Below are positions 1 to 6,353 of a stretch of DNA of 8,374 nt, piece after piece. Each line of letters starts with the position of its first letter. The stretch's first letter is position 1. This DNA comes from Alphaproteobacteria bacterium. Its GTDB lineage: Bacteria > Pseudomonadota > Alphaproteobacteria > Rhizobiales > Beijerinckiaceae. Location of the stretch: positions 1-8,374 of the forward strand of contig RFXE01000067.1 of the NCBI GenBank assembly GCA_009921785.1. The letters run 5' to 3'. Both the position numbers and the translations under genes were made by a program. Below the pieces are notes generated by a model. It ran no database searches, was not told the origin of the DNA, and worked only from the letters and a program-made list of their open reading frames with translations.

Positions 1-718
1 CGACATCCATATGCAGGGCGAGCGGCTTGCCGGTCTTCTCGCCGAAGCCTGGCACGATGTTTAACACACCATCGGGAATACCTGCTTCACGCGCGAGCTT
101 GCCGAGATAAAGCGACGCAAAAGGGGATTGCTCCGCAGGCTTCAACACAACCGAATTGCCCGCAACCAAAGCAGGGCCGAGTTTCCATGCTGAAATAATC
201 AGCGGATAATTCCACGGCACAATCGCGCCGATCACGCCGAGCGGTTCTTTGCGGATTTGCACGAGATCATTCGGCGCCATAGGCGCGATCTCGTCATACA
301 TCTTGTCGGCGAGTTCCGCGTAATACTGGATGCAGGTGTAGCAATAGGGCACATCAATCGCGAGGGAATTGCCGATCACCTTACCGACATCGAGCGTTTC
401 AAGCACGGCGATTTCGTCAGTGTGTTCTTTGATGAGTTCGGCAAAACGCAGCATGATGCGTTTCTTTTCTGTCGCCGGTTTGTCGCGCCACCGACCATCT
501 TCAAAGGCGGCTTTGGCTGCAGCGACAGCCGCATCGATATCGGCAGCATCGCAATCAGCGACTTGCCCCGCCACTGTGCCGTCAGCAGAGGAAATCTTGT
601 CGAAGGTCTTGCCGCTTTTCGCCGCCACATACTGGCCATTGATGAAGGCGCGGCCCTCGGGCTTTGTCGCGCGGGCGCGGGCAATCCATTGGTCCAGTGT
701 TGTCGGGCGGTCGAGCAT
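1..718 (-). CDS. Aldehyde dehydrogenase, PuuC-like (N-terminal part, runs off the window)
   Basis: NAD(P)-dependent aldehyde dehydrogenase that would oxidise an aldehyde to its carboxylate in the cytoplasm. I translated 239 residues from the ATG at 718 to the window edge without interruption. Visible family marks are FINGQY (about 25-30), PWNYPL (168-173, with N170 as the expected oxyanion-hole asparagine), KLGPALVAGNSVVLKPAE (179-196, with K193 as the expected cofactor-binding lysine) and the Rossmann turn GFGEKTG (224-230). The catalytic Glu and Cys lie beyond the window, so activity cannot be judged. The N-terminal layout resembles gamma-glutamyl-gamma-aminobutyraldehyde dehydrogenase (PuuC) and related enzymes of polyamine or betaine aldehyde metabolism, but the substrate cannot be fixed from this half. 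The start is supported by GAGGA at 724-728, five bases before the ATG. It is divergent from the leader and GNAT gene. Family call is sure; substrate is not. Confidence 0.93.
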   Translation of the reverse strand, partial: MLDRPTTLDQWIARARATKPEGRAFINGQYVAAKSGKTFDKISSADGTVAGQVADCDAADIDAAVAAAKAAFEDGRWRDKPATEKKRIMLRFAELIKEHTDEIAVLETLDVGKVIGNSLAIDVPYCYTCIQYYAELADKMYDEIAPMAPNDLVQIRKEPLGVIGAIVPWNYPLIISAWKLGPALVAGNSVVLKPAEQSPFASLYLGKLAREAGIPDGVLNIVPGFGEKTGKPLALHMDV

Positions 719-735
719 GGGAATCCTCACAAGAA

Positions 736-768
736 GCTATATTTTTTCTACATGAACGCGTTTAACGC
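736..768 (-). promoter_or_regulatory. Putative promoter/operator region of the aldehyde dehydrogenase gene
   Basis: A perfect 5-1-5 palindrome, GCGTTTAACGC, lies at 758-768, about 40 bases upstream of the aldehyde dehydrogenase ATG. An AT-rich stretch follows on the minus strand, containing a -10-like TATAGC (plus 736-741). Seventeen bases upstream of it is a poor -35 match (TAAACG, plus 759-764) that overlaps the palindrome. A repressor or activator could therefore bind on the promoter. The palindrome is seen directly; the promoter assignment and any regulator are inference. A palindrome this short can also occur by chance. Confidence 0.25.
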
Positions 769-804
769 CCTCGGATCAAGCCTTGAATGCCGATAATCTG
801 ATCC

Positions 805-824
805 AAAAAATGGGGGCGTCCCCA
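805..824 (-). terminator. Candidate intrinsic terminator for leftward transcription
   Basis: Read on the minus strand, TGGGG-ACGC-CCCCA (plus 811-824) forms a five-base-pair GC-rich stem with a four-base loop. It is followed directly by six T residues (plus 805-810), the standard form of a rho-independent terminator. On the plus strand the A-run precedes the stem, so it would not work rightward. No leftward gene lies immediately upstream: the nearest is the 690-residue membrane protein gene ending at 1523, about 700 bases away. The site could end read-through from the moxR operon and insulate the aldehyde dehydrogenase gene. The stem is short, so efficiency is uncertain. Confidence 0.45.
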
Positions 825-864
825 GCCGATAGACGCCGCTGCCCGATCATGCTAGGGAGCCCTC

Positions 865-903
865 ATGATGAACGTGATCAGGATCTCGCGACGAGAACGA
901 TGA
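865..903 (+). CDS. Putative 12-residue arginine-rich leader peptide
   Basis: A 12-codon ORF reading MMNVIRISRRER begins at 865 (a second ATG follows at 868) and ends in TGA at 901-903. It is preceded by AGGGAG at 854-859, five bases before the ATG and a better Shine-Dalgarno than that of the downstream acetyltransferase gene. Four of the last seven residues are arginine. The stop codon is followed within four bases by a strong hairpin and then a second one, ending just before the GNAT start at 1007. This layout, a small well-initiated ORF, then hairpins, then a poorly initiated gene, suggests a cis-acting leader peptide rather than a functional protein. I do not recognise the peptide. An ORF this short may be chance; the ribosome-binding site and placement are the reasons for listing it. 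Confidence 0.45.
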   Translation: MMNVIRISRRER

Positions 904-906
904 AGC

Positions 907-1000
907 CGGACGCCGGAAGGCGCTCCGCTCCCTCTTGCCTGCGCTGAGGCAGGCTCTCCCTCCCGCGACGGGTTGAATCCCCATCCTGAATGAACGAGCC
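907..1000 (+). promoter_or_regulatory. Putative attenuator: tandem hairpins upstream of the GNAT gene
   Basis: Hairpin 1 (907-927) pairs CGGACGCC with GGCGCTCCG: eight base pairs, one bulged C (923) and a GGAA tetraloop of GNRA type. Hairpin 2 (937-954) pairs GCCTGC with GCAGGC: six perfect pairs around a six-base loop. A weak GGG/CCC stem lies at 970-981. Two copies of CTCCCT (928-933 and 956-961) are exactly complementary to the leader ORF's ribosome-binding sequence AGGGAG (854-859). GGCTC (952-956), which overlaps the 3' arm of hairpin 2, is complementary to GAGCC (996-1000), the only Shine-Dalgarno-like stretch before the GNAT ATG. Mutually exclusive folds that expose or hide that site are thus possible. 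Pairings are read by eye without energy calculation; the switching model is inference. Confidence 0.4.
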
Positions 1001-1006
1001 GACATC

Positions 1007-1519
1007 ATGACCGATCTTCCTCTAACAATCCGCCACGAAACACCTGCCGATGCGGGTGTGATTGAAAAATTGCATGAGCGCGCCTTCGGCCCCGGCCGGT
1101 TTGCCAAAACCGCCTATCGCTTGCGTGAGGGCATCACGCCGATTGCGTCTTTGTCCTACGTGGCTCTGGTTGGGACTCTCGTTGTTGGGTCGATCCGTCT
1201 CACCCCCATTATGGTCGGCACAACGCCCGCTTTGTTGCTGGGCCCGCTTGCGGTTGAACAAGCTTTTTCGTCCATCGGCATCGGCATGAGCCTCATTCAG
1301 CGTGCAGTCGAAACGGCGAAAGCCGAAGGCCATAAACTTATTCTTCTCGTGGGCGACGAGCCCTATTACAGCCGCGCCGGATTTGTGGTGATGCCTCAAG
1401 GCCGCGCCGAAATGCCAGGTCCGGTTGATCCCAAGAGACTATTGGCGCTCGAACTTGAGCCTGATGTGCTTGCGCATGTTGCGGGTCGTGTCAGTGCGGG
1501 CGTTCTCAAAGCAGCGTGA
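1007..1519 (+). CDS. GNAT family N-acetyltransferase, YhbS-like (COG3153)
   Basis: A 170-residue cytoplasmic acetyl-CoA-dependent N-acetyltransferase of the YhbS group; the acceptor substrate is unknown. The GNAT fold is visible in order: the N-terminal TIRHETPADAGVIEKL segment (7-22), strands around VALVGTLVVGSIRLTPI (52-68), the core LLLGPLAVEQ (77-85) leading into the acetyl-CoA loop and helix (about 86-105), then ILLVGDEPYYSRAGFV (112-127), the GD.PYY.R.GF signature typical of YhbS proteins. The acetyl-CoA loop is odd: the usual Q/R-x-x-G-x-G/A appears as SSIGIG (88-93), so the leading Gln/Arg is Ser while both glycines remain. The ATG at 1007 has only a weak GAG-type ribosome site, so translation may depend on the structured leader upstream. 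The gene ends three bases from the stop of the convergent membrane protein gene. Confidence 0.9.
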   Translation: MTDLPLTIRHETPADAGVIEKLHERAFGPGRFAKTAYRLREGITPIASLSYVALVGTLVVGSIRLTPIMVGTTPALLLGPLAVEQAFSSIGIGMSLIQRAVETAKAEGHKLILLVGDEPYYSRAGFVVMPQGRAEMPGPVDPKRLLALELEPDVLAHVAGRVSAGVLKAA

Positions 1520-1522
1520 TGA

Positions 1523-3595
1523 TCAGCGGATAAACCGTCTGAAGCCGCCCGCTTCTGAAATCCAAAGCGCAAGAAGCCCAAGACCCAAAACGAGTAAGCC
1601 CCAACCGCCTTGCAACAACGGATAAAGCGAAAGACCAATGAGTGTTTCGCTTTTCGTATCTTTCAACGCGATAAAATCATCCCCCGCATAACGCGATGAC
1701 TCTGTGCGGGCGATGAGGGTTGGAATTTTCATATCGCCTTTGCTTTGAGCGATGCGGCGCGCTGATCCGCCAGTGCTCTCGGTAAGCGGTGCAAGACGGT
1801 CAAGCGTTGAGATCACGGTTTGATACTCACGCGGATTTGACGGGCCGACACTCGCAAAGGCGCTAAACGCGCCCTCGTTGGTTTTATAGAGACCGGTTTC
1901 ATCCGGTGTGAACGCACCTTGCCAGAGACCGGGTGATTTCGGCTGCAGTGTAAGGGTGATGTTTTTTCCAGAAGGCGTTGTGAGTGTGATCGGCCCAATC
2001 GACTCATTCATACTTTGCCGTTCGATGACGACACGACCACTATTACTTCTCGCACGCAAAGCCTCTTCTTCAAGCGCGGGCTCTTTCATTAGCCAATGTG
2101 CGACATGACGCAACAAATCGAGATGGGGTCCGCCCCCACGAAAATTGCGTGCCCAAAGCCATACGTGATCAGAGAGTAAGAGCGCGACGCGCCCTTCGCC
2201 ATCACGACGCAATATAAGAAGCGGTGCGTTACCTACGCCACTCATCACACTTGTTCCGGAAATTGTTCCGGTTTCGATTTGTCTCACCCATTCACCCCAT
2301 TGCGGGGGTTCGCTCGCGCTGCCGGGGAGGGAACGCGTGACGGGATGTTTTTGTCCCTCAAGCGTTAGACGCGGAAGAAAGGGCGTTTCGATAATGTTGC
2401 CCGTGGGAAAGGCCGGCAGCAAATCACGCAAAGGTGTTTCAGCTGGGCTTTCGGGACTCGCAAATTCAGAGCCTGCGGCAATAAGAATTGCGCCGCCTTT
2501 CCTTACATAGCGCACCATATTGGCAAAATAGCTTGGCGGTAAAAGCGCCATATCCGCAAAGCGATCAAGAATAATCAAATCAAATTCATTGATCTTTGTG
2601 TCGAAGAGCTCTTTCGTTGGAAACGGAATAAGCGCCAATTCATTGACCGGCGTGCCATCCTGTTTTTCAGGCGGTCGCAAAATTGTGAAATGAACGAGAT
2701 CGACATTGGCATCTGATTTCAAAATATTGCGCCATGTCCGTTCCCCCTGATGCGGAATGCCGGACACAAGCAAAACATTGAGACGGTCGCGAATGCCGTC
2801 GATTTTTGCAACAACTCGATTATTGACGCGTGTCAATTCGTCGGGCGCGGTTTCCGCTTCGATTTCAATTATGTTTTCACCTGCGTGATCAATGCGCAGC
2901 GGTAACGAGACAGGATCACCGGGCTTTGCGCGAATGGTCGCGATAAGTTTGCCATCTTTATGCAATGTGAGCGGAACAAGATCGGTCTTACCCGGATCGG
3001 TGACTTTTACCCGCAGCGTGAGATCGCGGTTTACAAGTCCGAAAGGAGGCGCTTCTACAAGCTCGACGCGACGATCACGCTCGCCCGCATAGCCCGTAAT
3101 CAAAGCGTGAAGAGGTGCATTGAAGCCCAAAGCGGATTTGTCTTTGGGGACATCCTCAATCACCCCATCACTGATAAGAATGGCCCCGCCAATCCGCTCG
3201 GGGGCTACATCGGCAAGCGCATCACGCAAAGGTGCGAAGAGCCGCGTCCCGTCATCATTCTTATCAGAGACATCGACAAGACGCGTTTCGAATGAGCCGA
3301 GCGCTTCAATGCGCTTCTTTATGTCCGCAACAAGCTGATCCGTTTGCGCGGTGCGGATAGAAAGCGTTTGCGAGGCGCTGCGATCGACAATAAGAGCAAC
3401 GATGCTGCTGAGCGGCTTTGTGTCTTTGATGCTGATTGTGGGATTAGAAATGACGAGCGCAAAAAGAAAAGCAAAAAAAGCGCGGACTACGCCACGCGAT
3501 TGCCTTTTATAAATTGAGAAGGCGGCGGCGGCTAACAGCGCAGCAAACGCCAATTCGAAAAAAGGTGAAATGAAGAGGGGTAAAAAGACAATCAT
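1523..3595 (-). CDS. Membrane protein with VWA domain and glutamine-amidotransferase-like domain, last gene of the moxR operon
   Basis: A 690-residue inner-membrane protein. Two transmembrane helices (about 7-28 and 36-52) flank a basic loop (KRQSR), and a third lies at about 659-679 before a basic tail; the positive-inside rule places residues 53-655 in the periplasm. The first periplasmic part is a VWA-like domain (about 64-170) with a full metal-site set: DRSAS (71-75, DxSxS), GT (116-117) and ISDG (141-144). An Ig-like stretch follows (about 176-265), then a class I glutamine-amidotransferase/ThuA-like fold (about 271-500; DLIILDRF at 339-346, then RKGGAILIAAG), then another beta-rich region (about 515-590). 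I see no cysteine anywhere, so amidotransferase chemistry is excluded. The ATG lies one base after the stop of the 918-residue gene (TGAAATG), implying reinitiation. It probably corresponds to the fourth gene of the rhizobial RL3499-RL3502-type operon; the molecular role is unknown. Confidence 0.85.
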   Translation of the reverse strand: MIVFLPLFISPFFELAFAALLAAAAFSIYKRQSRGVVRAFFAFLFALVISNPTISIKDTKPLSSIVALIVDRSASQTLSIRTAQTDQLVADIKKRIEALGSFETRLVDVSDKNDDGTRLFAPLRDALADVAPERIGGAILISDGVIEDVPKDKSALGFNAPLHALITGYAGERDRRVELVEAPPFGLVNRDLTLRVKVTDPGKTDLVPLTLHKDGKLIATIRAKPGDPVSLPLRIDHAGENIIEIEAETAPDELTRVNNRVVAKIDGIRDRLNVLLVSGIPHQGERTWRNILKSDANVDLVHFTILRPPEKQDGTPVNELALIPFPTKELFDTKINEFDLIILDRFADMALLPPSYFANMVRYVRKGGAILIAAGSEFASPESPAETPLRDLLPAFPTGNIIETPFLPRLTLEGQKHPVTRSLPGSASEPPQWGEWVRQIETGTISGTSVMSGVGNAPLLILRRDGEGRVALLLSDHVWLWARNFRGGGPHLDLLRHVAHWLMKEPALEEEALRARSNSGRVVIERQSMNESIGPITLTTPSGKNITLTLQPKSPGLWQGAFTPDETGLYKTNEGAFSAFASVGPSNPREYQTVISTLDRLAPLTESTGGSARRIAQSKGDMKIPTLIARTESSRYAGDDFIALKDTKSETLIGLSLYPLLQGGWGLLVLGLGLLALWISEAGGFRRFIR

Positions 3596-3596
3596 T

Positions 3597-6353
3597 TCAC
3601 CGCCCCAATCGTTCTAGGAGTGCGGGGACATGAATCTGATCAGCTTTGTAATTGCCAGTTAGCGCGTAGACAACGAGATTAACCCCGGCGCGCAAAGCCA
3701 TTTCCCGTTGCCGCGGCATGGACGCCTCAATCGGATAAAGCGCGCGTCCAGACCGATCTATGGCCCATGCGCTCGCCCAATCATTCGAGGTGATAACAAG
3801 CGGGGACACATTATCGCTTGCGCGCGCGGGGGCGTCGTCTTTGCCGTTATCAGGGGGCAGGGCTTCAACCCATGTTTTTCCTTGCGCATAACGTCCGGGT
3901 AGAGTTTGCAGCAAATAGAAAGACCGCATCACAACATGATTGGTTGGAATTTCTTCGAGGGGTGGAAGGCTTAAGCCCGCTAGAAGTGATTGCAGAAACG
4001 CTGTCTCCGCTGTGCCATTCGTACCATTGTTCGACGCTGCATCGCGCGTATCGAAAACAACGAGCCCACCATTGCGCATATAGGTTTCAAGACGCGCGAG
4101 GGCCGACGCCGAAGGTGTTTGCCCTTGCGGGGGCATCGGCCAATAGATCAAGGGATAAAGCGCAAGTGAATCCGCGTCTAGATCAACGCCTACCGGGTCG
4201 TCCGGCTCAATCGCTGTATGATCTTGGAGAAAGAGGGAGAGGCCTTGCAGGCCTTCACGGCTTGTTTCATCAAGCGTTGTATCGCCAGTGATGACATAGG
4301 CCAGACGGGTGGCAAGCGCACCTTCGCGATCTTTCGGCGAAAGTGCCGCCTCACTGCGCGCTTCGGAGACGCCCGATACGGATATCGTAAGCGCGAACAC
4401 AAGAACGGCGCCCGTTTGCGACACTGTCTTTATCGCGTTTGAGCGCAGAAGACCGAGCGAGACAAATGTATCAATTAAGAACAGAAGCAAACCGAGGAAT
4501 AGACAATATGGAGTAAGGGCCAGCGTCTGCGACGCGCCTAAGGATAGACTTGTCTTTGAGGCGGCAAGCGGAACATCCGGCAAAGCCAAGTGATCACCGT
4601 CGCTTAGAACATTTAACGCAGTGTTCGCCTCTTTGGCACCATAGAGACCGGCGGGATGTTTGTTATTCGCGCGTGGCAGAGTACCAAGAGTAAGCGGCTC
4701 GGCATCAAGAGAGGGCGCGCCTAAGACACCATAGCCATCAAGTGAAACCAAAGGGGCCTGTGGTGTATTTTGTGTTTCACCGTTGAGATTTTGTGTGAGC
4801 GCGCTTCGTGTCGCCATGCGCTTGAGCATCTCAACAAAGAGGCCCGAGACCGGTAGCGTCGACCAGGTGGGATCAGACGCAACATGAAACAATATGATCC
4901 GCCCTTGTCCTTTTTTTGCAGCGGTCACGAGCGGTGTGCCGTCATCAAGCTTGGCCCAAATACGGTTGTTCAAATCACTATCGGGTTCCGCAAGCCATTG
5001 TCGGCGAATGGTGACGTCAGCGGGTATATCAAGACCCACAAAAGGTGAGGGTGCCACAAAAGGCGCGAGAGGGCGCGGTGACTGCCAATCTAACGCGCCA
5101 CCAAGCGCGCGGCCGTCAGCGCGCAGGCGCACAGGCCAAAGCGGATCATCATTCTTTTGCGCTGTTGATCCGGCAAAGCGAATAAGTGTGCCGCCCGCGT
5201 CAATATAAGCACTCAAGGCTTTGAGCGCTTCGGGGGAAGGCGAATTTGTGTCACCCAAGATGATTGCATCGACCTTCGCTTCAATAAGTGAAGCAATCGC
5301 CTCGCTTTGGCCCATGCGCGGATTGAAGAGATCAACGAAAGGCGCGAGCGCCTGCTTGATATACCAAGAGGGATCAGCAAGGCGATTTTTTGTTTCCCCT
5401 TCTGATGAACCAACGAGACCGACACGCGCGCGCTGTCCATCAGTGCCGATCAACCATGTCGCGCCTGCTGAGCGTTCGCCTTCTATCGCAACACGCGTGA
5501 TGCGGTTCAATAATTCAGTGGGGAGAGAAATTATTGCGTTTGTTTCTTGATCATGCGCTGAAAAATGAAAGGCCGCATCACCGATCAATTGCGCTTGCGC
5601 ATCATATGCAATGATGCGGCCGACATGGTCTTGTCCTTTTGATAGGCGCGTAAGATGAAGTGTAAGACCTTTTGCATCCTGCTTTGATCCGGCAAAAGCG
5701 ATGCGCTCTGATACTGAGGAAACAATCGTTATGTTTTTATCTGCAAAAACTTTGGAAGGTGAGGTGGTGTCATTGCTGATCTTTGCTGCTTCAGGAAGAA
5801 GTACAATCTGCGCATCAGGAAAGCGGCTTAGAAATTCGACAATCTTTCGTTCTTGCATTTGCCAGGAGGTCGCGAAGGCAACAGGTGAAAGGCTTGCAAG
5901 TTTTCTGCGCGCGTCTAGTGCGGCCAGCGGCTCAATCGTTGAAACACTTTGAGAAGTTGCAACCAGAGCGATAGGACGCTGTGTTTCATCCGCCTCATCA
6001 ATCAGGCTCTTCACGAAATCAACGCGGTTATTCCAATCATGTGCTGATGACCATCCATCGTCGAGAATGATGAGCAGGGGCGATGTACCGCTAAAAGTCA
6101 GCTTCTGCGACACAAGCTTTGGCCCCGCCATCGCAATAATGAGAAAAGCGGCAAGGGCGAGGCGTAACAGCAGAATCCAGAGCGGTGTACGACGCGGTTC
6201 AGACTGATCAGGTCGCGCGCCTATAATAATCTCTAAAGGCGGGTAGAGAATTTTTTGCGCCTGTGGTGGCAAAAGACGCAACAGCCACCAAAGCCCGGGC
6301 AACATGATTAATGCGCTCAAAAGAAGCGGTGCGGAAAAAACGAGACTACCCAT
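3597..6353 (-). CDS. BatA-like N-terminal / DUF4159 C-terminal membrane protein
   Basis: A 918-residue inner-membrane protein. Residues 1-83 form the double-transmembrane BatA-type (aerotolerance) N-terminus, with helices at about 8-26 and 58-76 around a basic cytoplasmic loop. A degenerate VWA-like domain follows (about 92-215): the metal motif reads DDGWS at 98-102 (D-x-G-x-S), lacking the first serine. Residues about 310-400 look like an amidotransferase-type Rossmann fold (VDAIILGDTN, then IDAGGTLIRFAG). Two more helices sit at about 612-634 and 645-662. The C-terminal part (about 680-905) is DUF4159, recognised by RLAYVITGD (683-691), YPLIYWPM (733-740) and GGLVVFDTRDA (762-772). The only cysteine is C617, in a membrane helix. 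The ATG overlaps the end of the DUF58 gene by eight bases (ATGGGTAG), so translation is probably coupled. It likely receives the MoxR/DUF58 pair at the membrane; the biochemical role is unknown. Confidence 0.9.
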   Translation of the reverse strand: MGSLVFSAPLLLSALIMLPGLWWLLRLLPPQAQKILYPPLEIIIGARPDQSEPRRTPLWILLLRLALAAFLIIAMAGPKLVSQKLTFSGTSPLLIILDDGWSSAHDWNNRVDFVKSLIDEADETQRPIALVATSQSVSTIEPLAALDARRKLASLSPVAFATSWQMQERKIVEFLSRFPDAQIVLLPEAAKISNDTTSPSKVFADKNITIVSSVSERIAFAGSKQDAKGLTLHLTRLSKGQDHVGRIIAYDAQAQLIGDAAFHFSAHDQETNAIISLPTELLNRITRVAIEGERSAGATWLIGTDGQRARVGLVGSSEGETKNRLADPSWYIKQALAPFVDLFNPRMGQSEAIASLIEAKVDAIILGDTNSPSPEALKALSAYIDAGGTLIRFAGSTAQKNDDPLWPVRLRADGRALGGALDWQSPRPLAPFVAPSPFVGLDIPADVTIRRQWLAEPDSDLNNRIWAKLDDGTPLVTAAKKGQGRIILFHVASDPTWSTLPVSGLFVEMLKRMATRSALTQNLNGETQNTPQAPLVSLDGYGVLGAPSLDAEPLTLGTLPRANNKHPAGLYGAKEANTALNVLSDGDHLALPDVPLAASKTSLSLGASQTLALTPYCLFLGLLLFLIDTFVSLGLLRSNAIKTVSQTGAVLVFALTISVSGVSEARSEAALSPKDREGALATRLAYVITGDTTLDETSREGLQGLSLFLQDHTAIEPDDPVGVDLDADSLALYPLIYWPMPPQGQTPSASALARLETYMRNGGLVVFDTRDAASNNGTNGTAETAFLQSLLAGLSLPPLEEIPTNHVVMRSFYLLQTLPGRYAQGKTWVEALPPDNGKDDAPARASDNVSPLVITSNDWASAWAIDRSGRALYPIEASMPRQREMALRAGVNLVVYALTGNYKADQIHVPALLERLGR

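Noticed and set aside
257..796. Plus-strand ORF of 179 codons across the aldehyde dehydrogenase gene
   Set aside because: It lies opposite a clearly recognisable aldehyde dehydrogenase reading frame and its own translation has no family resemblance.
773..804. Inverted repeat GGATCA / TGATCC with a 20-base loop
   Set aside because: The arms are only six bases, the loop is long and no T-run follows on either strand in the right position; it fits chance.
847..1107. Minus-strand ORF of 86 codons across the divergent intergenic region
   Set aside because: It runs through the hairpins and into the GNAT gene antisense; the translation looks random and no good ribosome site is visible.
3455..3485. 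A-rich stretch (runs of five to seven A on the plus strand) near the start of the 690-residue gene, considered for slippage or programmed frameshifting
   Set aside because: It encodes phenylalanine-rich membrane helix residues; the zero frame continues intact, and no stimulatory structure or useful alternative frame is apparent.
3818..4291. Plus-strand ORF of 157 codons opposite the DUF4159 region
   Set aside because: It is antisense to a well-supported domain, and its translation is rich in Arg and Cys with no recognisable motif, typical of a shadow frame.
4894..5208. Plus-strand ORF of 104 codons inside the 918-residue gene
   Set aside because: It is the complement of coding sequence, with low-complexity Arg/Ser/Ala content and no motif.
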